Shown piece after piece: positions 25,587 to 34,596 of a stretch of DNA of 64,000 nucleotides. The stretch lies in the NCBI RefSeq assembly GCF_030317115.1, contig NZ_JASZYF010000012.1, positions 113,572 through 177,571 of the forward strand, read 5' to 3'. Below the pieces are notes generated by a model, which had not been told where the DNA came from, searched no databases, and saw nothing but the letters and a program-made list of their open reading frames with translations. Source of the DNA: Variovorax gracilis (lineage in GTDB: Bacteria > Pseudomonadota > Gammaproteobacteria > Burkholderiales > Burkholderiaceae_C). The position numbers were made by a program, and so were the translations under genes. Numbering within the stretch: the stretch's first letter is position 1; each line of letters starts with the position of its first letter.

Positions 25587-26597
25587 ATGACCAAGCTAAC
25601 TCGCCGCACCTTGCTGGCTCGATCCGCTGTACTTCCGTTGTTCTCGATCGTCACGCATCGAGCGGATGCAGCCGAGTTCGAGCTCAAGTACGCCACCGGA
25701 CAAGACCCGACACACCCTGTGAACCTGCGCGCCAAGGAAGCGCACGATCGCATCCGTGAAGCAACTTCGGGCCGGGTCAACATCAAGCTCTTTCCGGCCA
25801 ATCAACTTGGCAGCGACACCGACCTCCTGACGCAGGTGCGAAACGGCTCTGTCGAGTTCTTCAACCTCTCGTCGCTGATCCTGTCGACCTTCGTGCCGGT
25901 CTCGGGCATCACCAGCGTCGGCTTCGCCTTCAAGAACTATGACGACGTGTGGAAGGCGATGGACGGCGATCTGGGCAACCACATTCGCGCCGAGATCGCG
26001 AAGACGCCCATCTTCACCGTCTCGAAGATCTGGGACAACGGCTTCCGCCACGTCACCTCCTCCGGGCGCGAGATCAAGTCCGCAGCCGATCTGAAGGGCT
26101 TCAAGGTACGGGTGCCTGCCGCGCCTCCGCTGACTTCCCTGTTCAAGTCGCTCGATGCCGCGCCGTCCCCCATCAACTTCAACGAGGTCTACACGGCCCT
26201 GCAGACGAAGGTGGTGGAAGGCCAGGAGAACCCGCTCGCCATCATCGCCACCGCGCGGCTCTACGAAGTTCAGAAGACCTGCAGCCTGACCGGCCATGTC
26301 TGGGACGGCTACTGGGTTCTGGGCAACAAGCGCGCATTCCAGAAGCTGCCGCCGGACGTTCAGCAGATCATCACGCGAGAGCTGGACAAGTCAGCGACCG
26401 ATCAGCGCGCCGACGTCGCCAAGCTCAACACCAGCCTGATGACCGATCTCAAGACCAAGGGCATCACCTTCATCGACGTGCAGCAGGAAGACTTCCGCAA
26501 GAAGCTCGCGAGCACGGGCTTCTACGGCGAGTGGAAGACGAAATACGGTGCAGCGCCCTGGGATCTTCTGGAGAAGGTCTCCGGCAAGCTCGGCTGA
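25587..26597 (+). CDS. TRAP transporter substrate-binding protein (DctP family)
   Basis: This periplasmic receptor delivers a carboxylate or other small solute to a TRAP permease. The N-terminus has a twin-arginine-like signal (RRTLLARSAVLPLFS) ending near ADAAE. The mature chain shows the DctP pattern: YATGQDPTHPVNLRAKEAH, SGRVNIKLFPANQLGSD, LKGFKVRVPAAP with the arginine that usually contacts the ligand carboxylate, and EVYTALQTKVVEGQENPLA. GGAGACAAGCACATC precedes the ATG. Its permease partner follows directly. Confidence 0.93.
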   Translation: MTKLTRRTLLARSAVLPLFSIVTHRADAAEFELKYATGQDPTHPVNLRAKEAHDRIREATSGRVNIKLFPANQLGSDTDLLTQVRNGSVEFFNLSSLILSTFVPVSGITSVGFAFKNYDDVWKAMDGDLGNHIRAEIAKTPIFTVSKIWDNGFRHVTSSGREIKSAADLKGFKVRVPAAPPLTSLFKSLDAAPSPINFNEVYTALQTKVVEGQENPLAIIATARLYEVQKTCSLTGHVWDGYWVLGNKRAFQKLPPDVQQIITRELDKSATDQRADVAKLNTSLMTDLKTKGITFIDVQQEDFRKKLASTGFYGEWKTKYGAAPWDLLEKVSGKLG

Positions 26598-26713
26598 CAG
26601 ACAGCCACTCGCTCGCCCGGTGGCCTCCGGGGTGAGCGCTCCGTTCAATGAATGTGTGATGGGTGAGCCGCGCCTGCGGAGGCCGGCGGCCGCCTGTCGC
26701 GTGAAAGAAACCC

Positions 26714-28603
26714 ATGAACATCTCTAGTGACGAGCCCGGCGCAGCCGGGCACATGGATCCGACAAGCGGGCGTGCGCCGATCGCATGGCTCGAGACCCTG
26801 AACAAGGCCCTGGCCACGCTGGTCGAAGTCCCGGCCGCACTGCTGGTGCTGGCCGAGGTTGTCGTGCTGCTGATGGGGGTGACGAGTCGATATGTCTTGC
26901 ACGAGCCGCTCGTGTGGTCTGATGAACTGGCGTCGATCCTGTTCCTCTGGCTGGCGATGCTTGGCTCGATCGTGGCCCTGCAGCGCGGCGAGCACATGCG
27001 CATGACAGCAATCGTCGGCAAGCTTGATTCGCGAAAGCGAGCCTTCCTGGATCTGATCGCGATCGCTGCGGCCATTGCCTTCCTCGCCTTTGTTCTTCAC
27101 CCCGCCTATGAGTTCGCGCAGGACGAGGTCTTCGTCACGACGCCGGCGATGGGCATCCCGAACTCCTGGCGGGCATCAGCGCTGCCGGTCGGTCTCGGAC
27201 TGATGCTGCTGATCGGTCTGATGCAGATCTTCCGTCTTGGCCGAGTGAAAGACGCTTTGATGGCACTGGGCTTGGTCGCGCTCGTTGCCGGAGCAATGGC
27301 TCTGGCGGGGCCGCTGTTCACGTCGCTCGGAAACTGGAATCTCTTCCTCTTCTTCGTGCTCGGCGTCGGCGCCATGGTGTTGCTTGGCTTGCCGATCGCG
27401 TTCTCGTTCGGTCTGGCGACCTTCGGCTACATCGCGCTGACGACAACCACGCCCACGGTGGTAGTCATCGGCCGGATGGATGAAGGCATGAGCCATCTGA
27501 TCCTGCTCGCCGTTCCGCTGTTCGTGCTGCTGGGCCTGCTTATCGAAATGACCGGCATCGCGCGCGCCATGGTCACCTTCCTGGCCAGCCTGCTGGGACA
27601 TGTACGAGGCGGACTCTCGTACGTCCTGATTGGCGCGATGTACCTGGTCTCGGGCATCTCGGGATCGAAGGCTGCCGACATGGCGGCGGTGGCACCGGCG
27701 CTCTTCCCGGAGATGCGCAAGCGAGGCGCGAAACCCGGCGACCTGGTGGCCTTGCTTTCAGCCACTGGTGCGCAGACCGAAACGATCCCGCCTTCGCTGG
27801 TGCTGATCACGATCGGCTCCGCGACGGGTGTCTCGATCGCCGCTCTCTTCACGGGGGGCCTGCTGCCCGGTGTCGTCGTCGGGGTGACGCTGGCTGCACT
27901 CGTGTGGTGGCGCTATCGGGGCGAGGACCTGTCGGGTGTTCGCAAGGCGAGCGGTCGCGAGATCGCCAAGTCGTTCGCGATCTCGATTCCCGCGCTTGCG
28001 CTTCCCGTCGTCATCCGCGCAGCGGTGGTCGAGGGCGTCGCCACGGCGACGGAGGTGTCCACCATCGGCATCGTCTACGCCGTGCTCGCCGGTCTGCTCG
28101 TGTACCGGCAGTTCGATTGGAAGCGGATCTATCCGATGCTGGTCAGCACCGCGTCGCTGTCCGGTTCGATCCTGTTCATCATCGGTGCCGCCACCGGCAT
28201 GGCCTGGGCCTTGACCCAGTCCGGGTTCTCGACCGCACTGGCAGACGCGATGAAGGCGTTGCCGGGTGGCGCGGTCACCTTCATGGCGGTATCGGTCGTC
28301 GCCTTCATCATCCTTGGTTCGGTGCTGGAGGGCATCCCTGCGATCGTGCTGCTGGGTCCGCTGCTGTTTCCGATCGCTCGCCAGGTCGGCATCCACGAAG
28401 TGCACTACGCGATGGTCGTGACCCTCGCGATGGGCATCGGCCTGTTCGCGCCGCCATTCGGGGTCGGGTACTACGCGGCCTGCGCGATCAGCCGGATCCA
28501 TCCGAACGAGGGAATGAAGCCGATCGTGGGCTACATGGTCGCCTTGTTCATCGGAACGGTGGCGGTGGCTGCGATTCCCTGGATCTCGATCGGCTTCCTT
28601 TGA
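26714..28603 (+). CDS. TRAP transporter permease, fused small and large subunits (DctQM)
   Basis: This 629-residue inner-membrane protein joins the four-helix DctQ subunit to the DctM subunit. The DctQ part (about 20-190) contains SRYVLHEPLVWSDELA. DctM (about 205-629) contains VPLFVLLGLLIEMTGIARAM, LIGAMYLVSGISGSKAADMA, PPSLVLITIGSATGVSIAALF and GLFAPPFGVGYYAACAI. The transporter uses an ion gradient to import the ligand captured by the preceding DctP protein. Natural QM fusions are known. The start at 26714 follows a purine-rich AAAGAAACCC stretch. Confidence 0.92.
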   Translation: MNISSDEPGAAGHMDPTSGRAPIAWLETLNKALATLVEVPAALLVLAEVVVLLMGVTSRYVLHEPLVWSDELASILFLWLAMLGSIVALQRGEHMRMTAIVGKLDSRKRAFLDLIAIAAAIAFLAFVLHPAYEFAQDEVFVTTPAMGIPNSWRASALPVGLGLMLLIGLMQIFRLGRVKDALMALGLVALVAGAMALAGPLFTSLGNWNLFLFFVLGVGAMVLLGLPIAFSFGLATFGYIALTTTTPTVVVIGRMDEGMSHLILLAVPLFVLLGLLIEMTGIARAMVTFLASLLGHVRGGLSYVLIGAMYLVSGISGSKAADMAAVAPALFPEMRKRGAKPGDLVALLSATGAQTETIPPSLVLITIGSATGVSIAALFTGGLLPGVVVGVTLAALVWWRYRGEDLSGVRKASGREIAKSFAISIPALALPVVIRAAVVEGVATATEVSTIGIVYAVLAGLLVYRQFDWKRIYPMLVSTASLSGSILFIIGAATGMAWALTQSGFSTALADAMKALPGGAVTFMAVSVVAFIILGSVLEGIPAIVLLGPLLFPIARQVGIHEVHYAMVVTLAMGIGLFAPPFGVGYYAACAISRIHPNEGMKPIVGYMVALFIGTVAVAAIPWISIGFL

Positions 28604-28718
28604 CATCCCATGTTCACCGGCAATTCCCTCCACGACGCGCCGCGCGGAGTTGCCGTCTCGCCACTCACGATCGCGCGCACCCACACCTCGCCATTCATCA
28701 CTATTGCAGGAGATTTCC

Positions 28719-29558
28719 ATGTCTGACTTATCGACGCTTCAACAAAGCGCCTACCGCATTCGCCGCTACGCACTGCGCATGGGCGAAGTCCAAGGGCAGG
28801 GCTACATCGGCCAGGCGCTGGGATGGGCCGACGTCCTCGCAGTCGCCTACAAGCACGCGATGACCTACAAGCCCGAGGATCCGAAGTGGGAAGGCCGCGA
28901 CCGCTTCCTGCTTTCTCATGGCCACTACGCGATCGCGTTCTATGCAGCGGTGATCGAGGCCGGGATCATCTCCGAGGAAGAACTCGAAACCTACGGCAGC
29001 GATGACAGCCGCCTCCCGATGTCGGGGATGGCCACCTACACGCCCGGCATGGAGATGTCCGGCGGATCGCTCGGGCAAGGTCTTTCGATTGCCGTGGGCA
29101 TGGCACTTGGGTTGCGCCTGAAGAACAACCCGGCCTTCGTCTACAACTCGATGTCTGACGGCGAGTTGGACGAAGGGTCCACATGGGAGGCCGCGATGGG
29201 TGCCGCACACCACCGCCTGTCGAATCTAATCTGCCTGGTCGACATCAACAACCAGCAGGCCGACGGCCCGTCCGGAAAGATCATGGGTTTCGAACCGCTC
29301 GCTGACAAGTGGGCGGCGTTCGGATGGCACGTGCAGCGCGTCGATGGCAATGACATGCCAGCCGTCATCGCTGCCTTCGACACGGCCCGTGCGCTGAATG
29401 AGGACAGGCCGCGCGTCATTCTCTTCGACACATTGATGGGCAAGGGCGTCCCGTTCCTCGAGACCCGGGACAAGAACCACTTTATCCGCGTCGACCCGCC
29501 GGAATGGCAGCAAGCCATCGCCCATGTCGACAGCACGCAAACCGAAGGAGCCGCATGA
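28719..29558 (+). CDS. Transketolase, N-terminal subunit
   Basis: This 279-residue protein is the thiamine-diphosphate-binding half of a split transketolase. It shows FLLSHGHYAIAFYAAVIEAG, EMSGGSLGQGLSIAVGMALG, and the thiamine motif MSDGELDEGSTWEAAMGAAHH with LVDINNQQADG. It transfers two-carbon units from a ketose. GCAGGAGATTTCC precedes the ATG at 28719. Its stop overlaps the start of the C-terminal subunit gene (ATGA at 29555-29558). Sugar-specific split transketolases occur in D-apiose and sulfoquinovose pathways. No kinase is encoded here, so the donor may arrive phosphorylated or be an unphosphorylated sugar. Confidence 0.92.
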   Translation: MSDLSTLQQSAYRIRRYALRMGEVQGQGYIGQALGWADVLAVAYKHAMTYKPEDPKWEGRDRFLLSHGHYAIAFYAAVIEAGIISEEELETYGSDDSRLPMSGMATYTPGMEMSGGSLGQGLSIAVGMALGLRLKNNPAFVYNSMSDGELDEGSTWEAAMGAAHHRLSNLICLVDINNQQADGPSGKIMGFEPLADKWAAFGWHVQRVDGNDMPAVIAAFDTARALNEDRPRVILFDTLMGKGVPFLETRDKNHFIRVDPPEWQQAIAHVDSTQTEGAA

Positions 29559-30556
29559 TGAACGCCACCACCGAAAAGAAGCCGAAACTCAAGACCTCGG
29601 CGATGATTGCTTCCATCGCCGGCGAGGGCCAGCGTGTCACGGCGGCGCCGTTTGGCAAAGCCTTGGTCGAGCTGGGCCGCAACCGCCCGGAGATCGTCGG
29701 AATGACAGCCGACCTCGCCAAGTACACCGACCTGCACCTGTTCGCGAAGGAATATCCCGAGCGATTCTTCCAGATGGGCATGGCCGAGCAGTTGCTGATG
29801 GCGGCCGCGGGTGGCATGGCCAAGGAGGGGTTCATTCCCTTCGCGACGACCTATGCCGTCTTCGGTACCCGACGGGCCTTCGACTTCGTGCACCAGGTGA
29901 TTGCGGAAGAGAACCTCAACGTCAAGATTTGTTGCGCTCTGCCGGGGCTGACCACCGGTTATGGACCGAGCCATCAGGCGACCGAAGATCTGGCGTTGAT
30001 GCGCGCGACTCCGGGCATGACGATCATTGATCCGTGCGATGCACTCGACATCGAGCAGGCGGTGCCTCAGATGGCCGATCACCAAGGGCCTGTCTACATG
30101 CGACTGCCGCGCGGCAACGTGCCGCTGGTGCTGGACGAGTACGACTACAAGTTCGAACTCGGCAAGGCGAAGCTGATTCGCGATGGCAAGAGCGTGCTGG
30201 TGATCTCGAGCGGCTTCATGACGATGCGCTCCCTGGAAGTTGCCCAGCAACTGCAGGCCGACGGCGTTGACGTTGCGGTGCTGCACGTCCCGACGATCAA
30301 GCCGCTCGACGAGGCGACGATCCTTTCGGAGGTGCGGCGACTGGGGAGACTGGTCGTGGTGGCGGAGAACCACTCGGTGATCGGCGGCTTGGGCGAAGCG
30401 GTCGCTGGCGTCCTGGTGCGCAACGGTGTCACGACGGCGTTCCGTCAGATCGGATTGCCGGATGCCTTCCTCGATGCGGGGGCACTTCCGACACTGCACG
30501 ACCGCTACGGCATCTCGACGCAGGCGATGAGCCAGCAAATCAAAGGCTGGGTCTAA
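29555..30556 (+). CDS. Transketolase, C-terminal subunit
   Basis: This 333-residue partner supplies the pyrimidine-binding and C-terminal domains: ERFFQMGMAEQLLMAAAGGMAKEG, FATTYAVFGTRRAFDFVHQ, GLTTGYGPSHQATEDLALMR, then VPTIKPLDEATI and VVAENHSVIGGLGEAVAG. The glutamate of MGMAEQ activates the thiamine cofactor. The ATG at 29555 overlaps the stop of the N-terminal subunit; a second ATG at 29558 is equally possible. The two chains form one enzyme. Confidence 0.92.
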   Translation: MMNATTEKKPKLKTSAMIASIAGEGQRVTAAPFGKALVELGRNRPEIVGMTADLAKYTDLHLFAKEYPERFFQMGMAEQLLMAAAGGMAKEGFIPFATTYAVFGTRRAFDFVHQVIAEENLNVKICCALPGLTTGYGPSHQATEDLALMRATPGMTIIDPCDALDIEQAVPQMADHQGPVYMRLPRGNVPLVLDEYDYKFELGKAKLIRDGKSVLVISSGFMTMRSLEVAQQLQADGVDVAVLHVPTIKPLDEATILSEVRRLGRLVVVAENHSVIGGLGEAVAGVLVRNGVTTAFRQIGLPDAFLDAGALPTLHDRYGISTQAMSQQIKGWV

Positions 30557-30560
30557 GTAT

Positions 30561-30600
30561 GACGGCGGTGCGAAGCCACCTTTTCGGTGGTTTCGCCGTC
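30561..30600 (+). terminator. Possible hairpin terminator or processing site after the transketolase genes
   Basis: GCGAAGCCACC at 30570-30580 pairs with GGTGGTTTCGC at 30586-30596 (one G-T pair) around a TTTTC loop, and outer GACG/CGTC arms extend the stem. There is no run of T after it, so it may be a stabilising or attenuating hairpin rather than a strict rho-independent terminator. Confidence 0.4.
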
Positions 30601-30671
30601 GTGCTGATCGGCATGCGGCCGAGTTGTGAAGGCAATCGAGTAACCATCAACTTCAAGAACCGAATCTGGAC

Positions 30672-31562
30672 ATGAATACCAAGACAAAAGTGGGGTTCAT
30701 CGGGCTCGGCGCGATGGGCCGCGGGGCCGTCGCCAACCTTCTTGCAAAGGGTTATGACGTGGTGGGCTGCGACGTGCGTGCTGACGCGCTCGATTGGCTT
30801 CGTGCGGAAGGTGGCACGCCGGCAAGCTCGCTGGCTGAGATGGCGGGCCAGGTGCACATCGTCGTCTGCTTCGTTGTCAACTCGCAGCAGACCGAGGCAG
30901 TGCTGTTTGGCAACGGTGGACTGGTTGGGCGGCTTCCGGCCGGTGCCGTGTTCATCGCTTGCAGCACCATGGATCCGGGCTATGTTCGCGCGCTCGAAGG
31001 CCGCCTGGCGCAGCACTCGATCGCGCTGATCGATGCGCCGGTCACGGGAGGCGCGATCGGCGCCGAGCGTGGGTCGCTGACCATCATGGGTTCGGGAACG
31101 CGCGAGGCCTTCGAGGTCGCACGTCCCGTGCTCGAGACGTTTGGCGCCCATGTGCACTACCTCGGCCTTGCGGGATCCGGCGCGCAGATGAAGGTTCTCA
31201 ACCAACTGCTGTGTGGCGTGCACCTGGCTGCCGCTGGCGAGGCGCTGGCGCTCGCGAAGCGTCAGGGTCTTCCGCTCGACCTGACGCTGGAAATACTTTG
31301 CAGCGGAGCGGCGGGCTCCTGGATGCTCGCCGACCGGGGCCCGCGGATGATCGCGGGCCGGTTCGACCACATCACGTCGGCGGTCGACATCTTTGTCAAG
31401 GACATGTCACTGGTGCTCGACGCGACGCGCGAGTCGCGTTTTCCGGCAGCGCTGGCGCACGCTGCCTATCTCGCCTTCCTTGGCACCGCGGCACGTGGAC
31501 TGGGGGCGCAGGATGACTCCGCCGTGACGACACACTACGAGATGACCGCAGGGGCCTCATAG
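30672..31562 (+). CDS. Beta-hydroxyacid dehydrogenase (3-hydroxyisobutyrate dehydrogenase family)
   Basis: This 296-residue NAD(P)-dependent enzyme has the Rossmann motif GFIGLGAMGRGAVANLL, the substrate-binding DAPVTGGAIGAERGSLTIMG and the catalytic lysine in GSGAQMKVLNQLL. The family oxidises 3-hydroxyisobutyrate, L-threonate or 2-hydroxyglutarate, or reduces tartronate semialdehyde. The sequence looks closest to the L-threonate dehydrogenase and tartronate semialdehyde reductase side, but I cannot fix the substrate. It may belong to the TRAP-transketolase cluster or serve the hexarate pathway to the left. Confidence 0.88.
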   Translation: MNTKTKVGFIGLGAMGRGAVANLLAKGYDVVGCDVRADALDWLRAEGGTPASSLAEMAGQVHIVVCFVVNSQQTEAVLFGNGGLVGRLPAGAVFIACSTMDPGYVRALEGRLAQHSIALIDAPVTGGAIGAERGSLTIMGSGTREAFEVARPVLETFGAHVHYLGLAGSGAQMKVLNQLLCGVHLAAAGEALALAKRQGLPLDLTLEILCSGAAGSWMLADRGPRMIAGRFDHITSAVDIFVKDMSLVLDATRESRFPAALAHAAYLAFLGTAARGLGAQDDSAVTTHYEMTAGAS

Positions 31563-31642
31563 CCAAAGCGTGGCACGCTCTATGCTTTTAATGACCTTTG
31601 CGCGTCGGAATCCGCCACAGCGGACCAGGCTGCGCTGACTCG

Positions 31643-32596
31643 ATGCTGCAAACACTGGCCATCACCGGCCCCATCTACCTCGTCATCGCGCTCGGCTTCC
31701 TGGCGGGGCGTGCCGGCATCTTCAGCAAGTTGGACATGCGCGTGCTCGGCACGTACGTTGTCAGGTTCGCGCTCCCCGCGCTGGTGTTCACGGCGCTCTC
31801 CCAACGCCCCGTCGGCGAGGTGATGAATGGCCGCTATGTGCTGGGCTACGCCGTCGGTTCGCTCGCCGTGATGATGGCCGCCTTCGGCTGGGCGTGGCGC
31901 TGGCGGGGCAAGAGCTTCACGCTGAGTGCACTGTGCGGGCTGGGGTCTTCGAGTTCGAACAGCGGCTTCATCGGCTACCCCATCGCCATCCTGGTCGCCG
32001 GGCCGTCTTCTGCCGCGGTCGGCCTGGCGATGTGCATGCTGGTGGAGAACCTGCTGATGATTCCGCTCACGCTGGTGATGGCGGACAGTGGCCATGCGGG
32101 CTCGGGCAAGTGGCATCGCATCCTCGTGCAGTCGCTCACCCAACTCTCCCGCAATCCGGTCATCCTCGCGATCGTGGGCGGCCTGGCCGTCTCGTTGATC
32201 GGCATCCCGATCACCGGCGTGCTGGCGCGTTCGATCAACATGCTGGCCATGTCCTCGGCCGCGGTGTCGCTCTTCGTGATCGGAGGCACATTGGTCGGCT
32301 TGAGGACCAAGGGCATGCGGCGGGACGTGACCACCATTGCCTTGGGCAAGCTCCTGCTGCACCCCCTGGCGGTCGGACTGATGATGTGGCTCGTGCCGCC
32401 GAGCGATCCGACGCTGCGCGCCGCGGCCGTGGTTTTCGCTGCCACGCCGATGCTGAGCATCTACCCGATCCTGGCCCAGAAGTACGGCTTCGAGGAGATG
32501 TGTGCCGCAGCCCTGTTGCTGGCGACGGTACTGTCGTTCGTGACCATCAGCGTCGCCCTGTGGTTGCTGGGGCCGGTGCTTCAATGGTCAGCGTAG
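31643..32596 (+). CDS. AEC-family membrane transporter
   Basis: This inner-membrane carrier of the auxin efflux carrier family has about ten hydrophobic helices in 317 residues. It begins MLQTLAITGPIYLVIALGFLAG and contains FALPALVFTALSQRP, GSSSSNSGFIGYPIAI with the conserved N-S/T-G-F turn, and AATPMLSIYPILAQKYG. Bacterial members often export or import small organic acids such as malate or malonate. The ATG at 31643 is preferred because it starts the first helix directly; the ATG at 31598 adds a polar extension. Confidence 0.87.
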   Translation: MLQTLAITGPIYLVIALGFLAGRAGIFSKLDMRVLGTYVVRFALPALVFTALSQRPVGEVMNGRYVLGYAVGSLAVMMAAFGWAWRWRGKSFTLSALCGLGSSSSNSGFIGYPIAILVAGPSSAAVGLAMCMLVENLLMIPLTLVMADSGHAGSGKWHRILVQSLTQLSRNPVILAIVGGLAVSLIGIPITGVLARSINMLAMSSAAVSLFVIGGTLVGLRTKGMRRDVTTIALGKLLLHPLAVGLMMWLVPPSDPTLRAAAVVFAATPMLSIYPILAQKYGFEEMCAAALLLATVLSFVTISVALWLLGPVLQWSA

Positions 32597-32601
32597 AGTC
32601 C

Positions 32602-33663
32602 CTATGCGCTTCTGCGGTACCAGGCAACGCCCTCGGCATCGGTTGTCTTGACCGCGCGTCCGGCGTGAACGAGGTAGTTGAGACAGGCGATGCCTTCGCC
32701 CGTTGCCATGCCGAACACCGCCATCTGGGACTCGTCGATGGGCCGCCCGAAGAGCGTGGTGAACACATCCACCGCGCGTCGGGGCGACTCAAGGGTCGTC
32801 TCGAGTTCGTCGAGCGCACGATGTTGCGAAGATGCCAGGTAGTCGAGACGCGCATGCAACCCATGGAAGCAATCGTTGTGCGCAGGCAGCACAAGCACAT
32901 CGTCCGGCACTTCCCTGCGGATCTTCGCGAGCGACGCCAGCCAGTCGGCCATCGGATTGGCGTTGGGTTCTGTCGGAATGACGGACACGTTGGACGAGAT
33001 GCGCGGAAGCACCTGATCGCCGGAAATGAGCACCTTGAGCGTGGGGCAATAGAGACAGGCGTGCTCGGGCGAATGTCCATTGCCTGTGACAACGCGCCAG
33101 ATGTTGCCGTTGACGCGCAATTCCATGCCGTCGTTCAGGCGTTCGAACGCGTCGGGCAGCGTGTGGATCAGATTTCCGAATCTGCCGAACCGTGCGCGAT
33201 AGGACTCGATCGCGTTGTCGCTCCAACCCGCCTCACGATAGAAGGCCAGGGCCTCCGGCGGCGCCTCGCGGCCGCTGTCCGAAGCCATCACGCGGCACGT
33301 GAGGTACTCGAGGCGTGTCATCCACACGCGCGCGCCCAGCTTGCGCGAGAGCCAGCCAGCCATGCCGACATGGTCTGGATGCATGTGCGTGACGAAGATT
33401 CTCTTCAGCCTGCGCTGCTTCGGATAGTTGGCGAGCAACTCGCGCCAGACACTGGCGGTCTCTTCGTCGCGCAGGCCCGTATCCACCAACGACCAGTCGT
33501 CATCGTCGTCGAGGGCCCAGAGATTGATGTGGTCCAGTTTGAATGGAAGCGGCATCCGGATCCAGTGCACGCCCGGTGCGACCTCGAGGACGCTGCCGCG
33601 TTCGGGCGGGGACTTGAATGGGTACTTCAAGACTGGCTTCCCATCGGTCTCGGTGTTGCTCAT
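32602..33663 (-). CDS. Metallo-beta-lactamase-fold hydrolase
   Basis: This 353-residue protein has the zinc-binding signature TH-M-HPDH-VG (HxHxDH), followed by GNGHSPEHACLYCP and ISGDQVLPRISSNV, which carry the remaining metal ligands. It resembles glyoxalase II-like and thioesterase-like hydrolases often found in fatty-acid or aromatic acid operons. The C-terminal 80 residues form a helical region seen in a subgroup with a winged-helix-like tail. AGGAG five bases before the ATG at 33663 fixes the start over a longer frame. It stands 153 bp downstream of the crotonase gene and may hydrolyse a CoA thioester made there. Confidence 0.87.
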   Translation of the reverse strand: MSNTETDGKPVLKYPFKSPPERGSVLEVAPGVHWIRMPLPFKLDHINLWALDDDDDWSLVDTGLRDEETASVWRELLANYPKQRRLKRIFVTHMHPDHVGMAGWLSRKLGARVWMTRLEYLTCRVMASDSGREAPPEALAFYREAGWSDNAIESYRARFGRFGNLIHTLPDAFERLNDGMELRVNGNIWRVVTGNGHSPEHACLYCPTLKVLISGDQVLPRISSNVSVIPTEPNANPMADWLASLAKIRREVPDDVLVLPAHNDCFHGLHARLDYLASSQHRALDELETTLESPRRAVDVFTTLFGRPIDESQMAVFGMATGEGIACLNYLVHAGRAVKTTDAEGVAWYRRSA

Positions 33664-33816
33664 GGAACTCCTGTTGCTGTCGCCTTCAAGGCTCGGTCCG
33701 CCAGACGCAGGTGCCCGTCGAGTGCTGCGCGCCGTACGACGCTTCGATTTTGCCAAGTTCCTTCCGATTCACGCTGGTTCACCGTCAGCACGGGAAGGAG
33801 GGCCTTTCAAGCGTGG

Positions 33817-34596
33817 CTAGTTGCCCTGCCACAGGGGCACGCGCCGCGCCACAAAAGCCTCGACGCCACGGCGGAAGTCCGCGCTTCCGTAGCACTGCCG
33901 GACCAGGTCGTCGCCATCGGGCAGGTTCACCGAGGCGAGGCGCCGCAGCCCTTCCTTCGCGACGCGCTGCGTCAGGGGCGCGAGGGCCAGCAATCGCTCG
34001 CAGAACGCGGCCAGCGACGCGTCCAGTTCCGTCGCCGGGCAGATGCCGTGGAGGAAACCGCTGGCGGCCGCCTGATCGGCATCGAGCACCTCCGCCAGCA
34101 GCAGCATCCGCTTGGCGACCGCTGGCCCGAAGGCCGCCGTGAGGCGCGCGAGATTGGCCATCGACAGTGTGTTGCCCAGCGTCCGCGCAATCGGCACGCC
34201 AAAGCGCGAAGCCGGCGTGGCGATCCGGAAATCGCAGGCGGCGGCGATCACCAACCCGCCGCCCACCGCCCAGCCATCGATCGCCGCGACCGTCGGCATT
34301 GGCAGGCTCTCGATCAGGGCGATGCCCTCGTCGATGCGACGCTCGTACGCCACTCCGTCATCGCCGCTCTGGAAATCCTGGAACTGCGCGATATCGGTCC
34401 CGGCGACGAAGGCCTGCCCGCCGGCCCCGCGGAAGGTGACCAGACGCACGTCGCCGCGGGCCGCCAGATCCGTGCAGATCTGCGCCAACTGTTCGTACAT
34501 CGTCCAAGTCATCGCGTTGCGCGCGGAAGATCGGTCGAAGGTGACCGACGCGACCGCGTGGCGGAGGGTCAAGGTGACGCAGCCCTGCTCGTTCAT
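33817..34596 (-). CDS. Enoyl-CoA hydratase/isomerase family protein (crotonase fold)
   Basis: This 259-residue crotonase-fold protein has RSSARNAMTW, GAGGQAFVAGTDIAQF and GWAVGGGLVIAAACDFRIA, which form the oxyanion hole and CoA pocket. In classical hydratases a glutamate follows the proline of FGxPE; here the stretch is FGVPIART, so that glutamate is absent and a different reaction on the acyl-CoA is possible. It overlaps the CoA-transferase gene by 4 bp (34593-34596) and is translationally coupled to it. The pair would activate a carboxylic acid to its CoA ester and then transform it. Confidence 0.88.
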   Translation of the reverse strand: MNEQGCVTLTLRHAVASVTFDRSSARNAMTWTMYEQLAQICTDLAARGDVRLVTFRGAGGQAFVAGTDIAQFQDFQSGDDGVAYERRIDEGIALIESLPMPTVAAIDGWAVGGGLVIAAACDFRIATPASRFGVPIARTLGNTLSMANLARLTAAFGPAVAKRMLLLAEVLDADQAAASGFLHGICPATELDASLAAFCERLLALAPLTQRVAKEGLRRLASVNLPDGDDLVRQCYGSADFRRGVEAFVARRVPLWQGN

